Positions 1 through 5,281 of a stretch of DNA of 8,808 bases are shown in pieces. The stretch spans positions 1 through 8,808 of the forward strand of contig JAUWTX010000062.1 of NCBI GenBank assembly GCA_030614505.1. Reading direction: 5' to 3'. The stretch is from Desulfuromonadales bacterium (GTDB lineage: Bacteria > Desulfobacterota > Desulfuromonadia > Desulfuromonadales > BM103). Every line of letters begins with the position of its first letter. Within the stretch, counting starts at the first letter, position 1. Under the pieces are notes generated by a model. That model searched no databases, was not told the DNA's origin, and saw only the letters and a list, made by a program, of their open reading frames with translations. A program made the position numbers and the translations under genes.

Positions 1-227
1 GGAGTGGCGGGGCGCTGGGGGCTTTTTTCGTCGCAACCTCCATCTATCTCGCCCCCCGGCTTGGAGCAACCACCATGCTGGCATGGTTACTTGTCGGTCA
101 GTTCAGCGCAGCCCTACTTCTCGACCACTACGGTTGGCTGGGGTTCGCTCAACAACCGATCAGTGTGACACGTATCCTTGGCATAGTTCTGGTTGCTGCC
201 GGCGCCTTGTTGATCCGTACGACATAA
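1..227 (+). CDS. DMT-superfamily transporter, YdcZ/DUF606 type (3' end only)
   Basis: The reading frame is open from base 3 and stops with TAA at 225-227, giving 74 C-terminal residues. The start lies outside the window. The fragment begins SGGALGAFFV, followed by IYLAPRLGATTMLAWLLVGQ, a DHYGWLG turn, PISVTRILGI and a final hydrophobic helix (LGIVLVAAGALLI). This order (G-G-x-x-G-A-F, APRLG, GQ-x-x-A, LLIDHxGWLG-like, P-x-S-x-x-R-x-x-G) matches the second half of YdcZ/DUF606 inner-membrane proteins of the drug/metabolite transporter superfamily. About three transmembrane segments are present. The substrate cannot be predicted. The only neighbour in view is a hairpin-rich gap, so operon context is unknown. 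Confidence 0.85.
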   Translation, partial: SGGALGAFFVATSIYLAPRLGATTMLAWLLVGQFSAALLLDHYGWLGFAQQPISVTRILGIVLVAAGALLIRTT

Positions 228-514
228 AGGCCAGAGTCCCAGACACGCCCCTCAAAACCCTCTGGAACAGCCTTCAAAACAAAATTTAATCAAAAAATTA
301 ATCAAAAATAATTCTTCACAATCAACAAATACGGATTAAAATTAATGAAAACAGACATAACCACCTATGGTTATTTGTTTTTTTTAATTTTAATCCCTCA
401 ATTAAGCAAGATTAAATTACACCTTTCTAACTGGACTCACAGCACCCAAAACAGCGAGAATAGACCACATTAAAATTGTGAGATGGCGTGGCCCTCCAAA
501 CTTAGGAGACCAAC
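228..514. other. AT-rich intergenic region with a large hairpin
   Basis: No gene was found in this 287-base gap. Bases 280-420 are much richer in A+T than the flanking genes. They include an 11-base direct repeat TTAATCAAAAA at 286-296 and 298-308, then the long hairpin listed separately at 333-396. A short overlapping open frame (83-289) is out of frame with the transporter and has no ribosome binding site, so it was not called. The promoter of the gene at 515 should lie in 400-500, but I see no convincing -35/-10 pair. Confidence 0.6.
333..396. terminator. 64-base hairpin, probable terminator
   Basis: The outer arms GGATTAAAATTAA (333-345) and TTAATTTTAATCC (384-396) are perfect reverse complements. 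Inside them AAACA (349-353) pairs with TGTTT (376-380), and ATAACC (357-362) pairs with GGTTAT (369-374) around the loop ACCTAT. The inner hairpin is followed by eight consecutive T residues (378-385), as in a rho-independent terminator, and it could end transcription from the upstream transporter. The outer A/T stem adds symmetry that a normal terminator does not need, so a small palindromic element or a bidirectional terminator is also possible. Confidence 0.6.
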
Positions 515-991
515 ATGTTTCAGAAGATCAGAGTTGCAGTCGTTAAGAGTACTCGACCGGTTTACCTTGCCGGCCTGACGTCTACGCTCTTTTTTGCCGT
601 CGGTGTTCAGAAAATTGACGCGCAGGCCAGCTTGCTCGCCCGACACGCCGTCTATACCGGCATCTTTTTCCTCTGCATGTGGATTGCCTGTCGCCTCTTT
701 GCCGGTAGCCTGAATCGTCGACTTGAACTTGAAGGTGTCTGTGCAGAGACCGCCGGTGACATGATTTACACCTTTGTCATCTACCTGGAACTCATCAAGC
801 ATGTCGTTGGCGTAAGTTTTACCCTTGGCTGGATTGCCGGGACAATGTTCTGCTGGGATTATCTGGGCCACAAAATGTTCTTGATTCCCGCCGGAGCAAG
901 CCTGGCCGTCTCCCTGGTAGCCTTCCTGGTGACTTACATTACTGCATCTTTCGTTGACAACCTTCATTGGCCAGGAAAAGATGACGAGTAA
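515..991 (+). CDS. Four-helix integral membrane protein of unknown function
   Basis: This 158-residue protein starts at an ATG preceded by TTAGGAGA (503-510), a good ribosome binding site. I recognise no family. It has four probable transmembrane segments at about residues 15-31, 45-64, 84-112 and 122-147. The amino end is basic (MFQKIRVAVVKSTR) and the tail is short and acidic (WPGKDDE). Between helices 2 and 3 is a polar stretch with paired charges (NRRLELEGVCAET). The third hydrophobic region holds E92, K95 and H96, polar residues that could lie in the membrane, plus W106, C113 and W114. No signal peptide cleavage site or catalytic motif is seen. The gene appears monocistronic, with a hairpin before it and a strong terminator 28 bases after its stop. 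Confidence 0.8.
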   Translation: MFQKIRVAVVKSTRPVYLAGLTSTLFFAVGVQKIDAQASLLARHAVYTGIFFLCMWIACRLFAGSLNRRLELEGVCAETAGDMIYTFVIYLELIKHVVGVSFTLGWIAGTMFCWDYLGHKMFLIPAGASLAVSLVAFLVTYITASFVDNLHWPGKDDE

Positions 992-1019
992 GCTCAACAA
1001 ACTTCACTAATATAAATAA

Positions 1020-1046
1020 GGGCCGGCTGAGTAGCCGGCCCTTTCT
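1020..1046 (+). terminator. Rho-independent terminator after the membrane protein
   Basis: A perfect 9-bp stem GGGCCGGCT (1020-1028) / AGCCGGCCC (1033-1041) closes a GAGT loop and is followed by TTTCT. It lies 28 bases after the stop codon at 991. The stem also lies downstream of the convergent flavin-reductase-like gene ending at 1088, but that side has no clear T-tract. Confidence 0.85.
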
Positions 1047-1047
1047 G

Positions 1048-1087
1048 TATGATGCCCTCGCAACTGTATGACACACTCGCAAAACTG
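1048..1087. repeat. Two imperfect tandem copies of a ~20-base unit
   Basis: Unit one (TATGATGCCCTCGCAACTG, 1048-1066) and unit two (1067-1087) share TATGA, CTCGCAA and ACTG. They differ by a two-base insertion and a few substitutions. The pair fills the space between the terminator at 1046 and the stop codon of the minus-strand gene at 1088-1090. With only two degenerate copies this may be a local duplication without function. Confidence 0.45.
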
Positions 1088-1597
1088 TCATAAATCTCCC
1101 AATGGGTTTAAGGGGTGGATAGTACAAAGATCCGAGATATCAACCGGGTCAATGACAACCTTTTCGCGATGCACGCGAACCACCTCTCCACAAAGCTCCA
1201 CATCAAAACCAGCATCAACCAGCTTGCCTCCTACACATTCAATCTGCACTGCACAATCCAGTAATCGAGGCGCAACTGCAACAACACCCGGCGCACAAAT
1301 CTCACCCAGATCAACCTCAGGCTTCAGACAGAGGTCCCCACGACACATAACCTTACGGATTTTACTCAAGCCGCTATCGTAGGGCACATTCAGGACAAAA
1401 TCACCACCAGGCCAGAAACGTGACAAGGAATCATGCCGACCATGCCATGCTGTCCTGATACGCGGCCTGTCACCACCGACCAGAGCAACCCAGGACGTGA
1501 CCAGAGCAACAGGCAAACCACCAAGTGCGTACCAACTGATTAATCCTGTCGGCAACCAGGCAATCGGAGCTTTGATTTCAAAAGGCTGTTCAACCAT
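1088..1597 (-). CDS. Flavin reductase-like domain protein
   Basis: Read from the ATG at 1597 this is a 169-residue protein starting MVEQPFEIKAPIAWLPTG. It resembles the flavin-reductase-like FMN-binding split-barrel family. Supporting segments are the early P-x-A-W-L-P-T-G-L-I-S hydrophobic strand, VALVTSWVALVGGDRPRI with a following AWHGRHDS, the strand FVLNVPY, and the later GxVVRVHRE strand. Such proteins bind FMN/FAD and reduce it with NAD(P)H or serve as flavoprotein partners. The physiological acceptor is unknown. An in-frame upstream ATG at 1693 has a better ribosome binding site (AGAGGA, six bases upstream) and would add 32 residues. That extension does not look like part of the fold, and a TATACT -10-like hexamer lies inside it (minus strand, 1682-1687). 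I therefore prefer 1597, although its Shine-Dalgarno (AAGAG) is weak. The gene converges on 515-991 and diverges from the Rrf2 gene. Confidence 0.75.
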   Translation of the reverse strand: MVEQPFEIKAPIAWLPTGLISWYALGGLPVALVTSWVALVGGDRPRIRTAWHGRHDSLSRFWPGGDFVLNVPYDSGLSKIRKVMCRGDLCLKPEVDLGEICAPGVVAVAPRLLDCAVQIECVGGKLVDAGFDVELCGEVVRVHREKVVIDPVDISDLCTIHPLNPLGDL

Positions 1598-1710
1598 AGT
1601 CAGGACTCTTAATGCCAGCAGCTTGTCGGCTATTAATAAACTGGCTACTACGCAATCATATTTGGATATGGTTACGCGGTAAGTATAGGGCATTTCAGTC
1701 CTCTACAATA

Positions 1711-1720
1711 GAGTATACTC
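1711..1720. promoter_or_regulatory. 10-base perfect palindrome GAGTATACTC, possible operator
   Basis: The sequence is its own reverse complement and lies between the divergent flavin-reductase-like and Rrf2 genes, 24 bases before the Rrf2 -35 box. Rrf2 regulators bind as dimers to dyad sites and often control their own promoter, so a role as operator is plausible. A 10-base palindrome can occur by chance. It does not match the Bacillus CymR or E. coli IscR consensus as I remember them. Confidence 0.3.
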
Positions 1721-1743
1721 GAACAGCAATAACAACTAAATTC

Positions 1744-1772
1744 TTGACAATTACGCTAAACTTTACTAAAAA
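1744..1772 (+). promoter_or_regulatory. Sigma-70-type promoter of the Rrf2-cysK unit
   Basis: A perfect -35 box TTGACA (1744-1749) is followed after 17 bases by TAAAAA (1767-1772, four of six matches to TATAAT). The spacing is optimal, and the start codon is 31 bases further on. Together with the AGGAG at 1792-1796 this gives a coherent start region for the regulator gene. Confidence 0.6.
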
Positions 1773-1803
1773 TTCTACCAACAAAGTTCTTAGGAGATTA
1801 TTT

Positions 1804-2271
1804 ATGCGCTTATCAACCAAAAGTCGCTACGGCCTGCGTGCCCTCTTTGACATGGCCTATCATGCCGGCACACTGCCTGCCCAGATCAAGGACATCAGCC
1901 GACGTCAGAACATCTCTCCGCGCTATCTTGAACAAATCTTTCAAGATTTGAAACGCGGCGGCCTGCTCAAAAGCCGCAGAGGGCCCCAGGGCGGCTATTT
2001 CCTTTCCCGGAAACCTGAGGAAATTAACGTCTACCAGATCATTACTTCCGCAGAAGGTGAAATGGGCCTCGTCAACTGCATCAAGTCAGGCAAGGGATGC
2101 AAAAAAGAGTGTGAATTTGACAACGAATGCGTCACTCAGAAAGTTTGGATGGAGGCAAGTACACGCCTCAAAGAATACTTGGCCTCTGTAACCTTGAAAG
2201 ACCTGTGCGAAGACGCCAGGGCCATGGGAATGGAAAAGGAACTGGACCACCGTTTCATGTACTTCATCTAG
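1804..2271 (+). CDS. Rrf2-family transcriptional regulator with IscR-like cysteine cluster
   Basis: This 155-residue protein starts at ATG 1804, after AGGAG at 1792-1796. The open frame runs further upstream, but without ribosome binding site or homology. The amino end MRLSTKSRYGLRALFDMA is the classic Rrf2/IscR first helix. The winged helix covers about residues 1-80, with the recognition helix in ISPRYLEQIFQDLKRGGLL and the wing SRRGPQGGYFLSR. Cysteines C92, C99, C103 and C109 follow, close to the positions that hold a [2Fe-2S] cluster in IscR (C92, C98, C104), so an Fe-S or other redox cofactor is likely. C135 is extra. The next gene is cysK, 49 bases downstream, so control of cysteine synthesis is the natural guess, as with CymR in Firmicutes. 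CymR itself is not a cluster-binding protein, so this would be a different sensing mode. Family assignment is firm; the target is inferred. Confidence 0.93.
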   Translation: MRLSTKSRYGLRALFDMAYHAGTLPAQIKDISRRQNISPRYLEQIFQDLKRGGLLKSRRGPQGGYFLSRKPEEINVYQIITSAEGEMGLVNCIKSGKGCKKECEFDNECVTQKVWMEASTRLKEYLASVTLKDLCEDARAMGMEKELDHRFMYFI

Positions 2272-2302
2272 TGCTATACCTTATTTTAGTGTCACACCTT
2301 TT

Positions 2303-2317
2303 TTAAGGAGTCCTTAA
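2303..2317 (+). promoter_or_regulatory. 15-base perfect dyad over the cysK ribosome binding site
   Basis: TTAAGGA (2303-2309), a central G, and TCCTTAA (2311-2317) form a perfect 7-1-7 dyad that contains the Shine-Dalgarno AAGGAG of cysK. The spacing from GGAG to the ATG is 10 bases, longer than usual. As DNA it could be a dimer-binding operator. As RNA the one-base loop is too tight for full pairing, but a partly opened stem could still cover the ribosome binding site. A related half-site TCCTTAA lies just after the cysK stop at 3238-3244. Function is inference. Confidence 0.4.
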
Positions 2318-2320
2318 CTC

Positions 2321-3232
2321 ATGGCAGAGAGAGCTTCCTCTATACTCGAACTGATAGGCAATACGCCCCTGGTGAAAATAAGCACACCGGAGGGGTCGGC
2401 AACACTATGGGGAAAACTGGAGAGTGCCAATCCCGGTGGTAGTGTCAAAGACCGCATAGCCAAGGCCATGATTGAGCAGGCCGAAAAGGATGGTTTGCTG
2501 AAACCGGGCGCTGTGATTGTCGAACCTACCAGCGGCAACACTGGCATCGGTATCTCCCTGGTGGGCTCAATCAAAGGCTACCAGATCGTGCTGACCATGC
2601 CCGACACCATGTCCATGGAACGTCGTCGCCTGCTTGGCGCCTTCGGTGCCGAACTCATTCTCACTCCCGGCTCGCAAGGAATGCGTGGTGCCATTGAAAA
2701 AGCAGAAGAAATTGCCGCAGAACGCAAGGCATTCATGCCCCAACAATTCTGTAACCCTGCCAATCCCAAAATTCACTATGAGACAACCGGGCCTGAGATC
2801 TTGCGCGACCTGAACAACCAGGTCGATGCTCTTGTTGCCGGGATAGGTACCGGCGGCACAATCACCGGTGCTGGCCAGGCAATTAAAGAGAAAAACCCCG
2901 AAGTATTGGTTGTCGCAGTTGAACCGAGTGACTCACCTGTCCTCTCTGGTGGTGATCCTGGGCCACACAAAATCCAGGGGATTGGCGCCGGCTTTATTCC
3001 TGATGTTCTCAACACGGATATCTTTACAGAGATCATCACGGTCACAAATGAGCAGGCCATGCAAACAACCCACGATCTTTCCCGCGATGAAGGAGTTTTT
3101 GTCGGTATATCTTCAGGTGCAAATGTCTTTGCTGCCCGCCAGATTGCGGCACAGTTGAAACCGGGGCAAAATGTTGTCACGATTCTCTGTGACACCGGCG
3201 AACGTTATCTTTCCACTAATATTTTTGACTGA
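2321..3232 (+). CDS. cysK: Cysteine synthase A (O-acetylserine sulfhydrylase)
   Basis: CysK catalyses the PLP-dependent replacement of acetate in O-acetylserine by sulfide to form cysteine in the cytoplasm. The protein is 303 residues, close to the usual 300-320. Motifs in order are ELIGNTPLV (10-18), NPGGSVKDR (37-45) with K43 as the PLP Schiff-base lysine, the substrate loop PTSGNTG (69-75), the PLP phosphate loop GTGGT (176-180), EPSDSPVLSGG (201-211), HKIQGIGAGF (216-225) and GISSGA (262-267). The carboxyl end is DTGERYLSTNIFD. Length and the QGIGAGF segment favour CysK over CysM or cystathionine beta-synthase. It follows the Rrf2 regulator by 49 bases on the same strand and is probably co-transcribed and regulated with it. 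No serine acetyltransferase gene (cysE) is in view. A complete, unremarkable enzyme. Confidence 0.97.
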   Translation: MAERASSILELIGNTPLVKISTPEGSATLWGKLESANPGGSVKDRIAKAMIEQAEKDGLLKPGAVIVEPTSGNTGIGISLVGSIKGYQIVLTMPDTMSMERRRLLGAFGAELILTPGSQGMRGAIEKAEEIAAERKAFMPQQFCNPANPKIHYETTGPEILRDLNNQVDALVAGIGTGGTITGAGQAIKEKNPEVLVVAVEPSDSPVLSGGDPGPHKIQGIGAGFIPDVLNTDIFTEIITVTNEQAMQTTHDLSRDEGVFVGISSGANVFAARQIAAQLKPGQNVVTILCDTGERYLSTNIFD

Positions 3233-3312
3233 ACAACTCCTTAAAGGCGACAAGCAATGGGCCGTTGATCAAATCTGACAAACGCTGATCAAGCTAAAGC
3301 AAAACCTTTTAT

Positions 3313-3403
3313 TTAGCCGCGATCAGAATCTATGAAAATCTATAGGAGAAATGACTTTTTTGGGCTAAACCTATAGACCTTGATAGATTTTCATCGCGGC
3401 TAA
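3313..3403. repeat. 34-base imperfect inverted repeat (MITE/REP-like element)
   Basis: The left arm (3313-3346) begins TTAGCCGCGAT and ends AATCTATAGG. The right arm (3370-3403) begins CCTATAGACC and ends ATCGCGGCTAA. The arms match at 29 of 34 positions by my count, with 11 perfect terminal bases, around a 23-base loop (3347-3369). Each arm also holds two copies of an ATCTAT-like word, and the loop ends GGGCTAAA, echoing the terminal TTAGCC in reverse. No open frame is present and no clear target-site duplication is visible. It fits a non-autonomous palindromic element (MITE or REP type) or a large terminator/processing hairpin. If transcribed, it folds into a strong stem-loop. Confidence 0.7.
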
Positions 3404-3409
3404 TTTGTC

Positions 3410-3438
3410 TTTAGGTTTAAGATCAAAAACGATATATC
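3410..3438 (+). promoter_or_regulatory. Weak candidate promoter for larE
   Basis: TTTAGG (3410-3415) and TATATC (3433-3438) are 17 bases apart and sit 26 bases before the larE start codon. The -35 box matches the sigma-70 consensus at only three positions, so this is the best local candidate but a weak one. Confidence 0.25.
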
Positions 3439-3463
3439 AATAACTTCTTAAGTCCCTTACCTC

Positions 3464-4285
3464 ATGCAACTTGACACCAAATTTCAAAAGCTGAAAGACA
3501 TTCTGACTGAACTAAACTCAGCAGTGGTTGCCTTTTCAGGCGGCGTCGACTCAACCTTCCTGCTACAAACGGCCAGGGATGTTCTCGGCACCAAGCATGT
3601 TATCGCCCTGACAGCTACCTCGCCGACCTATCCGAGCTACGAATTCAACGAAAGTGTTAGGCTCGCAAAGGAGCTCGGCGTGCAACAGGTCGTCGTCGAC
3701 AGCAACGAGTTGGAAATTCCCGGCTTTGCTGACAACCCACCACAACGTTGCTATCACTGTAAGAAAGAACTGTTCGCAATCTGCCTGAACAAGGCCAGGG
3801 AACTCGGCTATGCTGAGGTCCTTGATGGTTCAAATCTCGACGACCTGGATGACTACCGCCCTGGACGACAAGCCGTCACAGAGTTAAAGGTTCGGTCGCC
3901 TCTGCTCGAGGCAGGCCTTACCAAGGAGGACATCCGCGCGTTGAGCCGTTTGAGTGGTCTCTCAACGGCCGAGAAGCAACCCTTCGCATGTCTCGCCTCA
4001 CGTTTCCCCTATGGCACCCGCATCACGGCCGAGCGGTTACAACAGATTGATCGTTGTGAAACCTTCATGCGCGAAAACAGCTTCCATACCTTTCGCGTCC
4101 GTTATCACGGCGAAACTGCCAGAATCGAAGTAGCACTTGACGAACTATCGAGAATCATTGATGATAAGGTGCGCATTCCACTACTGGCCGAGTTCAAAGC
4201 TGCCGGGTTCACTTACGTTGCCCTCGATCTTCAGGGTTACCGAACCGGCAGCATGAACGAGGGGACGGCCCTGAACGATATCTAG
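3464..4285 (+). CDS. larE: ATP-dependent sacrificial sulfur transferase LarE
   Basis: LarE activates the nicotinic-acid-derived pyridinium cofactor precursor with ATP and inserts sulfur, making the nickel-pincer cofactor of lactate racemase and related LarA enzymes. The protein has 273 residues, normal for the family. It shows the PP-loop SGGVDS (25-30), a CxxC in PPQRCYHCKKELF (C96, C99), DGSNLDDLDDYRPG (121-134), VRSPLLEAGLTKEDIR (143-158) and PFACLASRFPYGTRIT (173-188) with C176. Lactobacillus plantarum LarE sacrifices Cys176. Homologues with three conserved cysteines, as here, are reported to carry a [4Fe-4S] cluster that delivers sulfide and so avoids self-sacrifice. No larA, larB or larC lies in the window. 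The ATG has no purine-rich ribosome binding site (TCCCTTACCTC precedes it), which is odd next to genes with good ones. It heads a co-directional run of five genes. Confidence 0.92.
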   Translation: MQLDTKFQKLKDILTELNSAVVAFSGGVDSTFLLQTARDVLGTKHVIALTATSPTYPSYEFNESVRLAKELGVQQVVVDSNELEIPGFADNPPQRCYHCKKELFAICLNKARELGYAEVLDGSNLDDLDDYRPGRQAVTELKVRSPLLEAGLTKEDIRALSRLSGLSTAEKQPFACLASRFPYGTRITAERLQQIDRCETFMRENSFHTFRVRYHGETARIEVALDELSRIIDDKVRIPLLAEFKAAGFTYVALDLQGYRTGSMNEGTALNDI

Positions 4286-4309
4286 AATCCGTTGCTCTCG
4301 GGAGGAACC

Positions 4310-4735
4310 ATGCCACGCACCAGTACCCTGATGACCGTCTGCTTCTGCGCTGGGGTGCTTGGTGCACTATGCAGTAGCCTGATTGTCTGGCAGGCCGGCC
4401 AGATGGGAATCCCTGCAATGGCTGGTGTCCGCATGTCACCTTCGCTGACCCCTGACTGGCTCTACGGACGCCTGGTCTGGGGCGGACTCTGGGGCCTGAC
4501 TTATTTCCTCACCGTCGGCTCGCTAAAATCCCGTCGTCACTGGGTTCGCAAAGGATTGTGGATCAGCCTGATACCCACCGCGTTCCAACTCCTTTTCGTC
4601 TATCCTGATATGACCAGACACGGCTGGCTGGGCCTGGATCTTGGCCAATTCACACCCCTCTTTGTTGTTCTCTACAATCTGATCTGGGGTTTCTGCATAG
4701 GAATCTTCTCCCGCCTGCTCTGGGGTCGCAGGTGA
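4310..4735 (+). CDS. Small integral membrane protein of unknown function
   Basis: I chose the ATG at 4310 because GGGAGG (4300-4305) lies four bases upstream. An in-frame TTG at 4292 would add six residues over that binding site and is unlikely. The 141-residue protein starts MPRTSTLMTVCFCAGVLGAL and has about four hydrophobic segments (residues 7-29, 49-68, 80-98 and 112-134), with a basic loop SLKSRRHWVRK between the second and third and a basic end LLWGRR. It has many tryptophans and glycines (LVWGGLWGLTYFLTVG, LIWGFCIG). No catalytic motif or named family is recognised. Its stop overlaps the start of the nuclease gene by four bases (GTGA), which implies translational coupling, and it lies 24 bases after larE. 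A transport or membrane-anchor role is possible but unproven. Confidence 0.82.
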   Translation: MPRTSTLMTVCFCAGVLGALCSSLIVWQAGQMGIPAMAGVRMSPSLTPDWLYGRLVWGGLWGLTYFLTVGSLKSRRHWVRKGLWISLIPTAFQLLFVYPDMTRHGWLGLDLGQFTPLFVVLYNLIWGFCIGIFSRLLWGRR

Positions 4736-5250
4736 TCACAAAGATCCTTTATCTGCTACTCAGCCTGAGCTTTATCCTTCCCCTGCCCGCCTCTGCCGAA
4801 GAACCGCCCCCCTCCCTGCAGGGTATTGTCATTTGGGTCTACGATGGTGATACCATTAAAATTGATACGGTCGGCAAGGTACGTCTGATCGGAATCGACA
4901 CACCGGAAAGAGAAAATTCTCGCCGCGATCAATATCTTTTTGGCAAGGGAGTTTCTGCTGCAAGACAACGACAGATTTACCAGGCAGCCAAAGCATTCAA
5001 CATCAAGCAGGTAAAAGGGCAAAGGGTCAGCCTGACCCTCGATAAGCCACCACGCGATCGACATGGCCGTCTGCTCGCCTATGTATACTTGCCTGATGGC
5101 CGCCTGCTCAATCGTGTTCTTGTTGAACAAGGGTTGGCTGTTGTCTACAGAAGATTTGAATTCAGAATGAAAGAAAATTTTCTGATTGCGGAGAGCAAAG
5201 CACGGCGTTCTGAAGTGGGGCTGTGGGCAAAGAACCGTGATAAGCTGTAA
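4732..5250 (+). CDS. Exported staphylococcal nuclease-like (SNase/thermonuclease) protein
   Basis: The GTG start at 4732 overlaps the TGA of the upstream gene and gives 172 residues. Residues 1-22 form a signal peptide (ITKILYLLLSLSFILPLPASA) with probable cleavage ASA|EE, so it should act in the periplasm or outside. The nuclease domain begins near residue 30. VYDGDTIKID supplies D38 and D40, VRLIGIDTPER supplies R51, D56 and E59, and DRHGRLLAYVYLPDGRLLN supplies R113. These align with the S. aureus nuclease residues D19, D21, R35, D40, E43 and R87, so the calcium site and catalytic arginines are all present and the enzyme should be active. The segment LVEQGLAVVY is also typical. Compared with the S. 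aureus domain there is a longer insertion at about residues 61-95. It probably hydrolyses DNA or RNA for nutrients or barrier functions. An alternative is a tethered protein with lost cleavage of its signal. Confidence 0.92.
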   Translation: MITKILYLLLSLSFILPLPASAEEPPPSLQGIVIWVYDGDTIKIDTVGKVRLIGIDTPERENSRRDQYLFGKGVSAARQRQIYQAAKAFNIKQVKGQRVSLTLDKPPRDRHGRLLAYVYLPDGRLLNRVLVEQGLAVVYRRFEFRMKENFLIAESKARRSEVGLWAKNRDKL

Positions 5251-5281
5251 ATTGTAAGCGGCATCATACTGGAGAGGGAAG

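Larger units (their letters stand above)
3233..3463. other. Intergenic region between cysK and larE
   Basis: These 231 bases carry no gene. The first part holds CCTTAAAGG (3239-3247) and two GATCA-containing stretches (TTGATCA, CTGATCA). The centre is the large inverted repeat at 3313-3403 and the end is the presumed larE promoter region. No clear T-tract terminator for cysK is visible, so the inverted repeat may serve that purpose. Confidence 0.6.

Noticed and set aside
83..289. Open frame of 68 codons overlapping the transporter end
   Set aside because: It is out of frame with the clear YdcZ-type coding frame, has no ribosome binding site and low-complexity composition; treated as a shadow.
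470..1000. Minus-strand open frame of 176 codons over the membrane protein
   Set aside because: Antisense to a frame with a proper start, helices and terminator. The product is polar and has no recognised motif.
1598..1693. In-frame upstream start for the flavin-reductase-like gene, with a good AGAGGA site
   Set aside because: The extra 32 residues look unrelated to the fold and would hold a -10-like TATACT hexamer. It remains the main alternative start.
1612..1803. Upstream extension of the Rrf2 frame by 64 codons
   Set aside because: It would run through the TTGACA promoter and palindrome, and the family begins at MRLSTKSRYGLRAL.
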